The translations under genes were made by a program, and so were the position numbers. Shown here one piece after another: positions 46,420 through 59,172 of a stretch of 64,000 nucleotides of DNA. The stretch's first letter is position 1; every line of letters starts with the position of its first letter. This DNA is from Cricetomys ansorgei (taxonomy: Eukaryota; Chordata; Mammalia; Rodentia; Nesomyidae): positions 14,918,501 to 14,982,500 of the forward strand of contig JAMJFZ010001815.1 of NCBI GenBank assembly GCA_026225945.1. The letters run 5' to 3'. The notes below the pieces were generated by a model. The model saw only the letters and a program-made list of their open reading frames with translations, did no database searches and was not told where the DNA came from.

Positions 46420-47650
46420 TGGATCTGGGCTGACAATGCTCCTCAGAGAACCAAAGACAACCTAACAAATCCGCAGTACCAGACATGAGAAGTCGTCTTT
46501 TGATTTGTTGGTAAGGATTGTCCAGGAGCCTCCCAAAATGTGTAACCTATTGTGGTTGCCCTTAACTGTCTCTCAGATGTTTCGGGTATGTCTCTATTGG
46601 TGAATACTGTGTACTTCAGAAACAAGTCCCAGATAGATACCCCTGAGCTGGAATTTACCTGAGTGCCTGTTCCAGAAGGACTGTCTTTAATGGTATCAGA
46701 AAGCACCATGAAACTATGCAAAGGAAGGAGACAACCAGTAGTTCTACCAGCTATGATGCTTTATGAACCGTACCAATTATCCCCATGGCATGGTAACCCC
46801 AATGGTGCAATAGTGGCAAGCAAAACTTGGCAGCAACCAACAGCTCTCCAATTGGACATAAGTCTTGCTCAACAAGATAGAAAACATGACTGATACTGGA
46901 AACCTAGATAACTATTCAGTTCTAGTGAAGTCATGGATATTGGGAGAATCTCCAACCACTATTTATTAAACCAGCATAATACCTAACAATAATGTAAACA
47001 TTTGTCCATTTAACAACAGATAAGTATAATCTACACTCTTCATCAAGAAAACTTTTCTTTTCAATAGGCAGAAACCACTACAGGAAACTACAACCAATCA
47101 AAATAAAGAGTTGAATATTCTAGTCCCTCTGGATACACTTATAAAATACGTTTCTACCTAAGACTCAGGGGACATTGTTGAAGAGGGGGTGTGATGATAA
47201 TAAGAGACAAAAGGTAAGGAAATTTGCTATGAAATTCTGTCTCCTAGTAGTGTCAGAAGCCAGACCCATAAATTCTCCTTAATATGACTATCCAAACATG
47301 AGCTTACATGAAAAAAAAAATGACACCAAGAGTCATGCCAAAGAGGAAAGGGATAGTTTCATGGGACTTTAACCATATACAAAGACTACAACCAAGTAAG
47401 GAATTTAGAAATAATCTTCCTCAGGGAGGAGAACACTAACTGAATATTTGATACAAAATGGTTAGCCCTAAAAAACATACATTCCACTAACATTAACATT
47501 AAAACATTAACATTATACAAACTAATATATATATATGATTGCAGTAAATATTAATAAAAAAGAACCCCTGAATTTGAAAAAGATCAAGCAAGGGTATATG
47601 GGAGGAAAGAGAAGGGAGAAAGAGTGTATTTTTAAGATGTCATTGCCTTT
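46420..47650 (+). mobile_element. L1 (Lx-like) 3' UTR, longest copy in the window
   Basis: It holds nearly the whole 3' UTR: 'gtggttgcccttaactgtctc' (46,553), 'gtctttaatggtatcagaaag', 'aactatgcaaaggaaggag', 'ccaattggacataagtcttgctc', 'gaaaccactacaggaaac', 'aagactcaggggacattg', 'gcaagggtatatgggagg' and a G/A-rich end near 47,630. It overlaps in content with the copies at 1-778 and 43.5-44.2 kb. Non-coding; the ORFs at 46,443-46,893 are spurious. Confidence 0.87.
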
Positions 47651-47806
47651 TTTAGTGAGTTGATTAAGCATGTACAAATGCATTTAAACATATTTTATAA
47701 AAAAATATTTAAATATTGGTAATAAATTGGGCCATTTGTTTTAATGCAATGGAAAATAGTTTTATTAAAGCTTTAATCAAGTTGAAAAAATAAAAGGAGA
47801 ACACCT
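47651..47806. other. Short AT-rich spacer
   Basis: No feature recognised. Confidence 0.5.
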
Positions 47807-47964
47807 AGATTTGAAGAGATGACTCTTCAGTTAATAGCACCTACTACACTATCAGAGGACCTGTGTTCAAATCTCTGTATTCACATAGTGGCTCACTATT
47901 GTCTGCAAATACAATTTAAAGAATTCTGAAATCCTATTCTTGCCATTCTAGGCATATATAGGCA

Positions 47965-48003
<39 letters not shown>

Positions 48004-48046
48004 TACACACACACACATACACGCACATACTAATAAAATTATATTT
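47807..48046 (+). mobile_element. B3-type SINE with expanded (CA)n tail
   Basis: Head 'agatttgaagagatgactcttcag' (diverged A-box), then 'agaggacctgtgttcaaatc' (B-box region) and 'tcacatagtggctcac'. The tail holds about 30 CA units at 47,967-48,026 and ends 'actaataaaatta'. The CA tract lies where the SINE normally has a few CA units. Confidence 0.78.
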
Positions 48047-49656
48047 AGAAATGTTAAATGTTTAAGAATAGAGCACCAGTTAGGAACAGATAAAATTAAT
48101 ATATTTAATTAGAATTAAGTATGAGGCAAACTATGTGTTACCACATTCACATACTTTATAATGACCTATATTTATATATTTCAAGTGATGTAGAACATTA
48201 TAATCACATAATAAAATTCCTATATTTCTCTTTCCCTCAACTCATGAGGGAATTATGTGTAAGTAAACCTATCTGAAGTGCACTTATTAAATTCATCCTA
48301 AAAAACATGAAAAACATTGAAAATTCATGGTTTGTCATAAAAATAAGTGATTAAGTTTAATCTAATTAAGTAAATATTTGCATGGCAAATACAATGGATG
48401 TTTCAGAGGAAGGAAAACAAAGTTCCAAGCATTCACACTTGATTCTATAATTTAAATACTCATGATAATTATTTAATTATCTGTTATATTGATTATCTCC
48501 CTTGATTTCTAGAAGTGGTTTTATTTACAGCATTATATTATAGGAGTTTTTTTTCACCAAACACAAAATTGTTTGAGCATTGAGATGAAGGTTCTCACCA
48601 ATCTCTAGAGTCACCTCAGCTTTCTCTGAATTCAACGAGCTTGTCCTTACTGCTAAGACTCTAAGGGATATTGGAAAGAACAGAATGGAGAAAGAGCTTT
48701 CTTCCTGGACCCCAGGAGCAAACGTCTTATATCAGCACATAATTTTAGAAGTCAGTTTTGCCATTGTTTAAGGCTAAAGTACGTGAAAATGCAAAATAAT
48801 TACGTAATAAATAAATAAAACAATTTTACCAGGAATCATTGTGTCAAAACAAGTCAGTTTATCACTGACATAAAATACTTTTTAAGGAGAAAAGCAAATT
48901 TCATTATATGTTACTGTGTTTACAAGAATAAATGACCTCATAGTACACAGAGAAGGCTATTTAAAACAAGACAGTATAATGAGAATCGTGTAAATAAGCT
49001 GAAAGATTTTTGAAGAAAATCAATTTCTTTTGCATCTCTATAATGTCTTTAAGGGATTGTGCTTGCATTTGAAGAATTTAAAGTCAAAGTGAATTTTCTT
49101 AATATCACTTTGTGTTTCAAAAGCCTTAACTCATTGTTTTCCACTATTGTTTTTATTCAATGTTGATTTTAAAGAAGACAGATAATATTCTACAAATTGC
49201 TAACAATTTAAATGCAGTAAGAAAATATTGACTGAGTAAGTATTCCTTCTAAATTCCTTAACCCAAGCAGTATAGATAAAATTTCCCTTTCTTATTTTTA
49301 AGGAGTCATAAAAACTCAAGTATTTATGTTTTATTTCCTTTAATTAAGTTTATTCAAAAGTCCTAATTTGTGCAGAAAATATAATGACAAACATAGCAAT
49401 TTGAAACTTTAAACCAAATTGTTAAGGAGAGGTTAGCAGGAATCAATTTTATCTTAAACTTGATTAATTTTATGCAGATTGAATAAAAATTCAAACCACT
49501 ATTCTGAATTTTAAAATTATGATTGTTGACATCTATAGTTTTTAACAAAATTTGTAAAATCTCTTTCAGTGAAATTGCAATAAAATCTACTGGCATAATA
49601 TCTTGGAAATGCTACCGTATATAGCTTTCTAAATGGCTTGATTAAGATATTAACTT
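48047..49656. other. AT-rich DNA, no feature recognised
   Basis: No gene or repeat family recognised. The ORF at 49,363-49,596 (-) is AT-rich background. Confidence 0.5.
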
Positions 49657-49818
49657 AGCTGGGCAGTGGTGGCACATGGCTTTAATCCCATCAGTGAGGC
49701 AGAGGCAGAAAGATCTCTGTGAGTTCCAGGCCAGCCTGGTCAATAGAGTGAGTTCCAGGACAGCTAGAGTTCCAACAGAGAAACCCTGTCTCGAAGAGCA
49801 AAAACAACAATAAAAAAT
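49657..49818 (+). mobile_element. B1 SINE
   Basis: Head 'agctgggcagtggtggcac', core 'ttccaggccagcctggtc', 3' part 'caacagagaaaccctgtctc' and an A-rich tail. A roughly 10-bp deletion in 'tttaatcccatcagtgagg' removes the usual 'gcacttggg'. ORFs at 49,642-49,936 (-) are antisense to it. Confidence 0.92.
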
Positions 49819-52800
49819 ACATTTTTCCTTGATGTGATTTAATACATGGCATAGTTTTGAAATTATGTAGTAGCTGATGCAACATTGAATTGACTGGATA
49901 CAAGAAATCAAATACAGGTTGATTTTGTAACTTCAAGAGCAGAACAGAGGCTATTTAAGAAATAATGAAGATGTTCTGGGAGGAGATAGTGGAGAGAAAA
50001 TCGTAATCAAAATATATTGAATGAAAACATCTATTTTCAATAAAAGAAAAGATAGGAAGCCATCAAATGAACTATTTATTATTCCAACAAAGTACTAATG
50101 CATTCTAAGCAACATACAGAGACTCGTGAGCTATTATTCTGCTTGAACCAAGCAGGTTGCTCACTCTACCTGTTTCATACCTAGCATTTAATTGTTCACT
50201 TATTTATAAAATAAACTAGTTTTAGTAGTAATTAGAATAAATGTAATATCCACTCACATACACTATTTGTAAATATTATGTGGCTATTATAATGATGCTG
50301 TATGTGTTATACAAATACTTTTGGCTTCCTAGAAAACATTCTTTTCTAAAATGACTTTATGATTTCATAGGAAGACCTATTTTACCATATATAGTAGGGG
50401 AAATTTAAAATTATATATAGTAAATATGTATCAACATCTATATTTTACTTCTCTCGTTTTATCCATAGCAAGTAGTCACACTTTATTATACCATTTCTTA
50501 TTGCTTGCCTAAGAATTTGCTAGAGAACATGGCGGAAAGGGTCCAGGAGTTCTGGTAAGAGTTCTTCCTGTTTTGCAGAGGAATATCTCCTGTGTTTTCT
50601 TCATGTTCATGCTTAGATGAAAAGTCATGGGTCTGATGGAAGCAAGAAGACCCTATAATTAGAGAGTTTTCAATGCTATCAGAGTAAGAAAATTATCTTT
50701 AGTGAAAATATTTGAAGAACACATGTTATTATTCATATTAATATAAAAGGCAAATATGTTTACTAGCGAATAAACAAACAGAAAAAGAGAGAATTGTAGA
50801 TTCAGGTTCATGAAAAAGGAGGTTGGATATGTTAATATCAAAAATGTTAGTTCTTATATCTTATACAGTCACACAATCATATCATTATGGACTATATAAG
50901 TCATAGAGATAAAACTGCCTGCTCTTAAATTACTGGAACATCTCTTTTGGGAATTTTAAATATAAAATATTATTGTCAACTATGTACATTGAATAAGAGT
51001 CAAAAATGACTTCTATGATGAATCTTGAGCCTAAAGAAAATAATAACTTTTAATTATTTTTCTAATTTCATATTATGATACCACTCAGTTTATTTGACTT
51101 AACCTTCCACATGATTTTTTAAGTGGCTTATATATTTTATTTTGTTTTTTATTATCTTTAAGATTGTAGGTTTTCCCCAACTTCTGTTTTTTCAACTAAT
51201 TTTTTTAGGGTTGTGTAGGAAAATCTCACATTGTGCCATTTTTACTTGGGCAGCAGCTCCACTGTAATTCGTAACTACCGACATAAAGTTTGCTCATCCT
51301 TTCTGCTGTATGTGGTAGGCAGGCAATGAGGCACATGGGTATATTCACATTGGAGGTACCTTCTTTACTTTTTAACTTGTAATGTCTACCTTACCCTAGT
51401 CAAAAATGCCAATTTCTTGGGTTTTCTTTAGTGATTCCTTAGGCTAAGCATCCTGTGTGTTTTTCATATGTTCTATATCAAACTCTCTTCACTATTGTAC
51501 TACATTGACCAAGTTGTGGTACCAGCCACAGGCAGGAGTACTGCAGGTCTTCTCTCCTAAGCATGCAGATTCTGCCCCTATTTCTGCCTGTTTTACTACT
51601 CACAAGCTGCTGCTTTTGCCTGATCTCCCCTTTCATAATAAATAATAATATCCTTTGAGAGGGCTGTTCATTCATTTCTTACTGTCAAACCTGTAAGCAA
51701 AACTCTTAGCCCAACACTGCTTGATATAAAATCAAAAATAATCCCCCAATTTCTTATCTGAAGCTCTCAAGCAATTTATTTTAGATGGTATCAATTTCTG
51801 TGCTGGTTGGGGCTTTTAATCTAATTTTAGAACTTGAGGGCAAGTGCAGTACACAAGCATTCTGGCTTTCATCCTCTTCTGTGAAGATGATCCGACTAGA
51901 ATATATCAATTGGAATCCTATCTTTCAAATCTTCCATTTATCACAGCAACCAAAGTTTGTATTCTTTTTCCACTCATTTTTCTTTGTTCACTTATTCTCA
52001 GTGTTTCATAATTGATAATAATATTGAGTTGATTAATACATTTAGAAACAAAGACCTCAGCTCTGAATTATGTTGTTTGAATTTAATTGGCAAAAAGATT
52101 GGAAGCAAATGAAGAGTTTTAAGCTTTGTATCACTTGATATTAGCAAGACTAGAGACGCAGTCATTTCTGCTTTGAGGTAGGATGCAACATTTATAAAAG
52201 ACAGTGACATCTCCATGAGGACCTGAATGATCACACCATATTTAAAAATAATGTTTGAGACAAACAACTTTCCAAACAGAAATGACAGAGCATAAACCAT
52301 ACCCTTTCCATGTATACTCATTTGTCTGCATTTTCTTTGTGATTAAGAACTCTAAGCATTCGGAATCTAAAAGCTTGTATTTTGAACATATTTATCTTTT
52401 CCACAAAATAGATACATTTTTATGTCTAAAATATGAGGCTCACAAGGTTGTTTTGAGATGCATGTTGCCAAATGTATGAAATTCATCCTTCAACCTTGAC
52501 TTTGCTGTAAGAGGAGTAATTGATAAGCTAAATTGAAGAAGGTCATGACAAAACTTATCTGTCAGAAAGATGATAATAATAGTTACCATTGTAACATAGT
52601 GGAACCAGAAGTTTGTTAATGAGAATCTAATGCTTTGGAAGAGTGACTACAGAGTTCTAAACCACATTTGTGATACTGGACATTGAAATTCTTTGATTAT
52701 GGGTAATCTGGAAGAAAAATAGAGCATGAAGGATTGACTGCACTAATTGTAAGTGAAATTTATACATAGAAAAAGTTAGCAAGAAAGATTCAAGATGTTA

Positions 52801-53145
52801 TTACTTCACAGTAACTTTAAATAACAGGAAAATAAACTTTTGAGTTGAAAAGGATTGCAAATGATAAGACAGAAGATTCATGACTGAGGATAGAAGGGAG
52901 CCAGCCAAGGAGGGCAGGGGGATGCTGGACTATAAAGAAGGACAACAGCAACAGAGAACAATGCACAGTGGCATGTGTGTATGAAAATTCAATCACAAAA
53001 CCCATTTGTATGTACTCTAGAAAAACATTTTAGTTCAAAAGATATAAAGGAGTGCTACATTTGTTCATTGTTGAATTTGATGGGTGTATTGTAATTATTC
53101 TTAACTAGGATGGTTAAGTTTACAGTATTGTCGGTTGTGTGTGTG
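49819..53145. other. Unassigned AT-rich DNA
   Basis: No named repeat or gene is recognised in 3.3 kb. The ORFs at 50,659-50,841, 51,457-51,675, 51,785-52,015, 51,998-52,321, 52,255-52,479 and 52,817-53,005 are short and unremarkable. Segment 51,480-51,640 is GC-richer than average, without identifiable product. Confidence 0.4.
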
Positions 53146-53634
53146 TGTTCCGGGGTCCCTCGCTGTTCCGCTGGACGGAGGCTGATATCCCACCCTTAGC
53201 AGTCTAGGATCCATTTTGCTGGCAGGACAAACGGACCTAGGCCCAAGTAGCAGGAAGGCGCAGGCCGGAATCGAGGTTCGGGGACCTTTCGCGAAGCTGT
53301 CCACCCGCGGACCAGAGAAATTGATGAGCCATGAAGAAAGCTCTGGAGACAGCGTCTGGTGGACACGAAACTCATTTATTATTGGGCTTTTCCCTGTTTA
53401 AATATCTTTCCGGGGAAGGCGGGATTTCTCCCTCAAGCAGAGAAGCCTAATTAGCATGGCAGGGTGGGTGCACCTGAGGCGGGAGGGCAAGGGGCCCGCC
53501 CAATGGATGGATGCATCGACAATACAGGTAAACATGTCCCTTTAGCTTCTGTGAAGCAAGCAAGTTATAACTAATAGTTTTTTGGCTAGGGACCTCTGTG
53601 GACTAGGAGAGGAGAAGGCTGCCCCAGGGTCTCA
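53146..53634 (-). mobile_element. CpG-rich LTR (ERV2-like), reverse orientation
   Basis: A sharp GC/CpG island (about 20 CpG in the first 370 bp) starts at TGTTCC (53,146). Read on the minus strand it has an inverted CCAAT box next to a GC box (53,495-53,504), a TATA-like TATTTAAA (53,397-53,404) and AATAAA (53,375-53,380) 16 bp on. A U5-like part follows. The left end on + (TG, reverse of CA) is clear. The right end is less so: CA at 53,633-53,634 is chosen because a minus-strand purine run (53,637-53,653 on +) just beyond it resembles a polypurine tract, which would make this a 3' LTR. A CA at 53,652-53,653 is the alternative. ORFs at 53,101-53,401 are incidental. Confidence 0.65.
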
Positions 53635-53814
53635 GCCCACTTCTCTTCTTCCAGAGTGTGGGGCCCCTTTTTGGCCTCCACTTCTGCAACTCTCCAGCTC
53701 CCAGGAGTCCCACATGGTATCATAATAACTTGCTACTCATCTCTACTTCTGGTTATTTCATGTTTTTCTGCATTTTGTTGTTCTTATTTGCTCATTCATT
53801 TGTCTTTTGGGGTT
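53635..53814. other. GC-richer flank of the LTR, possible ERV internal remnant
   Basis: If the LTR ends at 53,634, then 53,635-53,720 may be a remnant of the retroviral 3' interior with its polypurine tract. No retroviral reading frame is recognisable. Confidence 0.25.
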
Positions 53815-53935
53815 GTGTTTTTTGTTTGTTTATATAGGATTTCACTTTGTAGCCCTGACTGGCATTCAACTTTCAATCTTCTTGTGTTCACTTCAAGTGG
53901 TGGCTGTGAACCTTGCCTACCTAACCTCTTCTTCA
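53815..53935 (-). mobile_element. Possible old B1-related monomer
   Basis: 'ataggatttcactttgtagccctgactggc' (53,834-53,863) resembles the reverse of an early B1 monomer ('agccctggctggcctgg'). The head end is too diverged to confirm. Confidence 0.4.
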
Positions 53936-54099
53936 TATCTTAGTTAACCATTATCCCTTTTATGTTCATAGCATTAACACCTGCCCATTGAGAGAATACC
54001 CTAGTAATTTTACAATTCATGTTTATTTACTAACTTTTTCCATTTTTGTTTTGTTTTGCTTGCTTTGCTTTGCTTTTTTCTTTATTTATTATTACTGGG

Positions 54100-54270
54100 G
54101 AAGATGTAGAATGCTTATATGAGTACATTTGTGCATGTGGTCAAATGTGTATATTTAGATCAGAGGCTAATTTTCAGGAAAGCAGTTCTTTTACTTCTTC
54201 TGTGTTCTGGAGATCAAATTTGTCCTTGGCCTTGCAGTAAAAGACATTTTATCCACAAAGACATTTTACC
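54100..54270 (-). mobile_element. Possible old tRNA-derived SINE (B4-like)
   Basis: On +, 'gatcagaggctaattttcagg', 'gttctggagatcaaatttgtc', 'cttggccttgcagtaaaagac' and 'ttttacctgctt' follow the order of the SINE at 45.64-45.82 kb, but with many differences. Confidence 0.4.
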
Positions 54271-54763
54271 TGCTTCTTTCTTTCTTTAAATATATTTATA
54301 TTTTTAGTTCAGCAATGATTTTATCAAGTGAAACGTTTACATTACACATGCACATTAACCACCTCTAGTTTCTAATTGACTGATAAAATGGTTTCCTACA
54401 CTTTACTATAGTGGCTTAAACCACACTTTAGTCTCAATATTCTCTTATATTTTACCTGAGGAAGGACTCCCAACTTTCAAACTGAAGCTAATTCAGTGTT
54501 AAGTTGACCTTGAGATCTTTTAATTTCAACTATATACACTCAGTTATTCAGGCTCAACACTTTTGCAGTTTGTTGAAAGCAAGTGACGCTCAATAGCTGT
54601 TGAAGTTATGCTTATTTTCTACTGGGGTGTGTTTTCTCCAAGGTCAAAGTTTTCACTATATGTGGTATTTATTTTGCTTTTATTTACTGATGTATTATGA
54701 TAATGACAAGTCTCCTATAGTTGCAAATTACAGATTAACTTGGATTATTTTTCCTACTCGTTC
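54271..54763. other. Unassigned DNA
   Basis: No gene or repeat family recognised. The ORF at 54,600-54,830 runs into the adjoining URR1 element and is not coding. Confidence 0.5.
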
Positions 54764-54771
54764 CTCTACAG

Positions 54772-54993
54772 CAGTGGTTCTCAGGCTTCCTAAATGCTGC
54801 AACATTTTAACACGGTTCATCATGTTGTAGTGGTCTCCAACCATAAAATTATTTTTGTCGCAATATCATAATTAATTCTGCTACTATTATGAATTGTAAT
54901 GTAAAATCTGATCTGTAGATGGCCTTAAATGACCCCTGTGAAGGTACTCCTTGATGTCAAAAATGAGTCATGACCACAGGTTGAGAATAACTG
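54772..54993. mobile_element. URR1-type non-autonomous hAT (Charlie) DNA transposon
   Basis: A 222-bp element has terminal inverted repeats: CAGTGGTTCTCAG at the left, and at the right a sequence whose reverse is CAGTTATTCTCAA. Near-matching 8-bp flanks are CTCTACAG (54,764-54,771) and CTTTAGAG (54,994-55,001), 6 of 8 identical, as expected for an old hAT target duplication. The interior carries the known URR1 phrases 'catgttgtagtggtctccaacca' (54,820-54,842) and 'aatgacccctgtgaag'. It encodes nothing and depended on a transposase from elsewhere. Confidence 0.88.
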
Positions 54994-55001
54994 CTTTAGA
55001 G

Positions 55002-58000
55002 GAAATAAAATTATATTTACATTAGATTTTTAAAGCTAGTGTGGATGAAACATAATACCAAGATTTTATAATAATCATCTACTTCAATAACTTTTAATGC
55101 TCAGCATGCCTAAATAAAAGGGAAAATAGGTCAAATTTTAGTCAATATTTAGTCTGTGGCAATGACTTAAATTCAAATAAAACACCAATTAATAATTTAA
55201 TAATCCTACAAATTAATAAATGAAAACCATTAAAATTCTACATTTTAAATTCTTAATAGAAAATAGGATCATGTAAAACAGAGTTCTGACATCTACATGT
55301 ATAACTAAAATAATAAGTATAGAACAAATAAAGAAAGCAACTCAACAGCATCCTCAAAAAATTATAGACTGACTCCATAAGTCTCAGAAGCATACATACA
55401 ATTTGATGATTACCATAAATTACACTGTTTTCCTATACGTATATGTTCATATCTCATCAATACCTAGTAATTTAGTGAAACAGAACAAATTTTAGAAAGT
55501 AGAGGAACATTTCTTAAATTTTAACACTATACTTTTTGGGTAAAATATTGAGAAAATATATTTCATCATTTTCTTCTATTTCTGCTAATAACAACTATGT
55601 ACATTACTTTTGAAATCTGCAATAAGATGTAAAAGCAAGCTAAATGAAGCAACTACCTCTACCATCTGAGATAATATTATATACCAATATAATATATTTA
55701 TATTATACTTCAGGAAATATGTTCAGTAAAGAATAACTCATGTTAGATTAAAGTTGTTCTTCATAATGGACTGGTGCTGTATATTTTCAGTATGTGTTTC
55801 TTTCTGATTTAGGCAGACACATCAACCACTTCACTAAAGTGTTTGGTATGTTCTTATATGTGATAACTGGTGAATAAATTGCAGTAATAAAATCAATAAA
55901 AAATGCAGGAGAAATTCTTACTCAGTTCTATCATTACATTAGGGTCAATGTGCCTATTGCAAACCTCTTCTCAATTATGTGAATGAGGAGAAATACAGGA
56001 CGTTAAATGTCACCCGCTGTTGAAAATGGCCCTTCACTCTAGAAGTATAGTCTAGGTCACCAAAGAATATGTATAGAACTAAGGAAAAATATGAAGCTCT
56101 ATAAATCTAAAACTACTTCACAGCTACTGAAATTTAACAGAAGGAAAGACTTATTTCTAAAAGATAAGAGACAGTGGCTATCTATCTGGTGCTTGCAGCT
56201 GCAATGTTTCTCTTTCAATTTTAGACAATATACTTAAGGAGAAAACTATGCAAATTTATTTCCTGGAAAATACTTACAGAATGGTTTCAGTTGACGAAAG
56301 CTGGGATTCAAAATCATCTTCTGTGATTCTAAAGACTTTACAAAGACAAAAACCTATAATCATTTTTGCATGGTGTTTGTTTACTCGTTCCCTCCATAAC
56401 ACCCTCTAGTTAGTGTATTAAACAAAATATCAAACTATATATTATGGATCCTTATATTTTTATGTAAAACTCGATAAGCTTTGGTGTTCCAAAGTACAAT
56501 GTCTATTAGCATTCTTGAAAGCAGAATTTCAATGTTCAGAAAATAAATCATTTATTTAGAATGATTCTTTAGCTTCTTGACTCATCCTGTCCTACTTAAA
56601 CTCTTCTTCACATCTTTATATTACTGGATGAACGAAAAGAGCATATATATCAACTGAATATCCTAATAATAATTATGGGGGCAGAGAAACTATTCATCTT
56701 TCATTATTTTTCCTTTCATTATTTTTCAGTAGACATTCTATTACTTTTTGTAGTGAATGGCTAGCAGCACTTATGCTAAATTTTTTTTAATACACAATAA
56801 ATACTACAGTTAATATCTTCTAAACTTCAAACTTTTTCTATAGAAGAGACTGAAGAGCTGCTGAGAAAGGAATCCTTTCAGATTACTCCATGCATGTTGA
56901 TGAGCAGAAGATGGTAGACAACTGGTATAAAAATTTTTGCACTGTCTCACTGAAGAATCAACAGGAACAACAAATAAAACCTGTCACAAATATCTTTTCA
57001 ACACAATTAAGATGATTAAGAGACCAGAATCATCTGTATATAACCACAGTCACCTTTGATCCTCACATTATTCAGTGAGTAGTTGATAGATTTTAGCATC
57101 AGGTCCCATACTGGCATGCCAAGTTTGAGGCTGTGGCTGCTTGTTCTTCATCATGAATGTTCCTAGGCCTTTGAGTGATGGAAAATAAAACTCTGGAGAA
57201 AATCAAGAATTTGACTAGATATAATTTTAAATACTAAATCTATGAAAAGAGAGGCAGATGAACTTATATCCAAGAATATGTTTCATATCTAACAAAAGCA
57301 TAACAAGGTTAATGAACACATTTCCTCTTCTATAAATCTGTTTATACTTGTAAAATTCAAGTCTAGCACAAAGGGCAATGCATTCTTCCACCCTATTCAC
57401 ACTTCCTCAGTGATTCAGGGAAATTCTGTAGACATTTAAGTTTCTTACTATTACTATTCATCCTTTTCTTTCAAGCACATGGAATAAAAATGATATTCTC
57501 CTCCTTTGGAGTTAAGCCATTCATTAGTTCATTAGATCTTTTTTGGAACATAGTTTGTGAATAGAAGGATATGAATTACTTTTTTGCAGAAAACTTTCTT
57601 TGTGGTTTGTAACTTCTCAGAGTTCTCTTCAAAAGCTCAGTGGCTGCTATAAACTCTTGATGGTGTAGCTTGTTACTATTGTATCACATACCATGAACTC
57701 AATGATCTACTGGATAAATTCTTTGTTAAAGCTCTTTGACTTAGGTTAGAACCGAGCTCTTTCTATCATTGTCACAGTTTATAGTAGGTAATTTCTGGAG
57801 CTATCAGTGCATCACCATTTAATTAATTAAAAATGATATAAGCAAGTTAGTAGATGGGAACATTTGATATCCTAGATATTAATGTCATAGAAGAGAAGCA
57901 AATCACTACAGAAGGACATGGTCTGAGGAGTGTTGACTGTTCACTCTGAAATTATAGAAAGAGTACAATTCACAGACTGCATTAAGTTTTCCAAAATATC

Positions 58001-58936
58001 TGTCCTGTCTTCTAGTCAGTCAGTTGAATAGGGTTTTCTCACAATAATTCCCTTTACTCCTTTCATGAACCAAATGAAGAACTATAAAGAAACAAGGGCT
58101 ATCTGTTAGGGTAGTACTGAAATACAAATAATTAATGAATATTTGATGAAAAACAGAAACAGCACAGAGTTTCATTTATATTCCAAATAAATATTAGAAA
58201 TTAGCTAAAAAGATAGGCAATGCAAAGTAGAGAGGAAACTGAGCAAATATTTGTCCCAGGAAGATTCTGATGTAAACAAAGATGTTATTGTTATTACTGT
58301 TACAGGTACTGGTGTGCACATTGGAGACAGAATAGTTAAAAAGTAATGCCTGATGCCTTCACTCTCATCTCGTAAAAAAATGCTAAAAATATTACAGTAT
58401 ATAGTAGGAAGGGAAATTCATAAGAAGAGGAGTTCTAATGAGAAAGGGAGGAATAGAAGGAAGGCAAGGAACGGGTTAATGTTATTAAATTTTATGATAT
58501 GAATGTATGAAACTGTCAAACACTTGTAAAATATTAATAGTTACATTTTATAAGCATTTTTAAGGAACAAAGGAATTTCTGCTAATCCTGTGCCTGACCA
58601 AATTGTCTTTGAGATAATTAAAAGAGTATATACTAATATGCAAAAGTACAATGTAAATGAACTTTTAGGTCATGAATATTAAATCTTTTGTAAATAATGC
58701 TTTATATTAAAACAGTGGAGAAAATAGGAATTAGAGAACTTTTCTAAAAAATAAAATTAAAACAGCAGTACTTAAATTTTCATGTATCAAGTTAGTTTTG
58801 TGGCATATAACAGCTTATATATTATTTTCATCAACTAACGCTCTCACTAAGAAAATTATCTGATACCCATATTGAGTCACCAGCAGCAAACTTTAAGGTA
58901 CCATTTAAGGGATGTCACCATATTAGTAATTATATA
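55002..58936. other. 3.9 kb of unassigned AT-rich DNA
   Basis: No SINE, L1, LTR or gene recognised. Segment 56,850-57,180 is less AT-rich but has no long open frame. Confidence 0.45.
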
Positions 58937-59172
58937 GGCAGAGCTGCAGAAATGGATCAGCAGTTCAGAGCATTAGTTGCTCTTAAAGAGAACCCAGGTT
59001 TGATTTTTTAGCACTAACATGAAAAATCACAGTGATCTAGAAGACCAGATCCAGGGGGCCCAACAATCTCTTCCAACCTCCTTGGGCAGCAGGTAGACAA
59101 TGAGCATACACACACACACATGCAGACAAACACCCATACACATAAGATAACATGTATTAACTATTTTTTTTA
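58937..59172 (+). mobile_element. B3/B2-type SINE
   Basis: Head 'gctgcagaaatggatcagcag' with 'agagcattagttgctctt', B-box-side 'agaacccaggtttgatttttt', then 'agatccagggggcccaac', and the tail 'acaaacacccatacacataag'. Complete and diverged, with a 7-unit CA run near 59,109. Confidence 0.8.

Noticed and set aside
47967..48026. Possible CRISPR-like or satellite array among the repeats
   Set aside because: All tandem arrays here are 1- to 6-bp microsatellites or single short duplications; no spaced direct repeats with unique spacers occur.
53101..53401. Open frames across the CpG-rich block, or a CpG-island promoter of a host gene
   Set aside because: The block has LTR signals in order (CCAAT/GC box, TATA-like box, AATAAA, terminal TG) and no adjacent exon, so an LTR explains it better.
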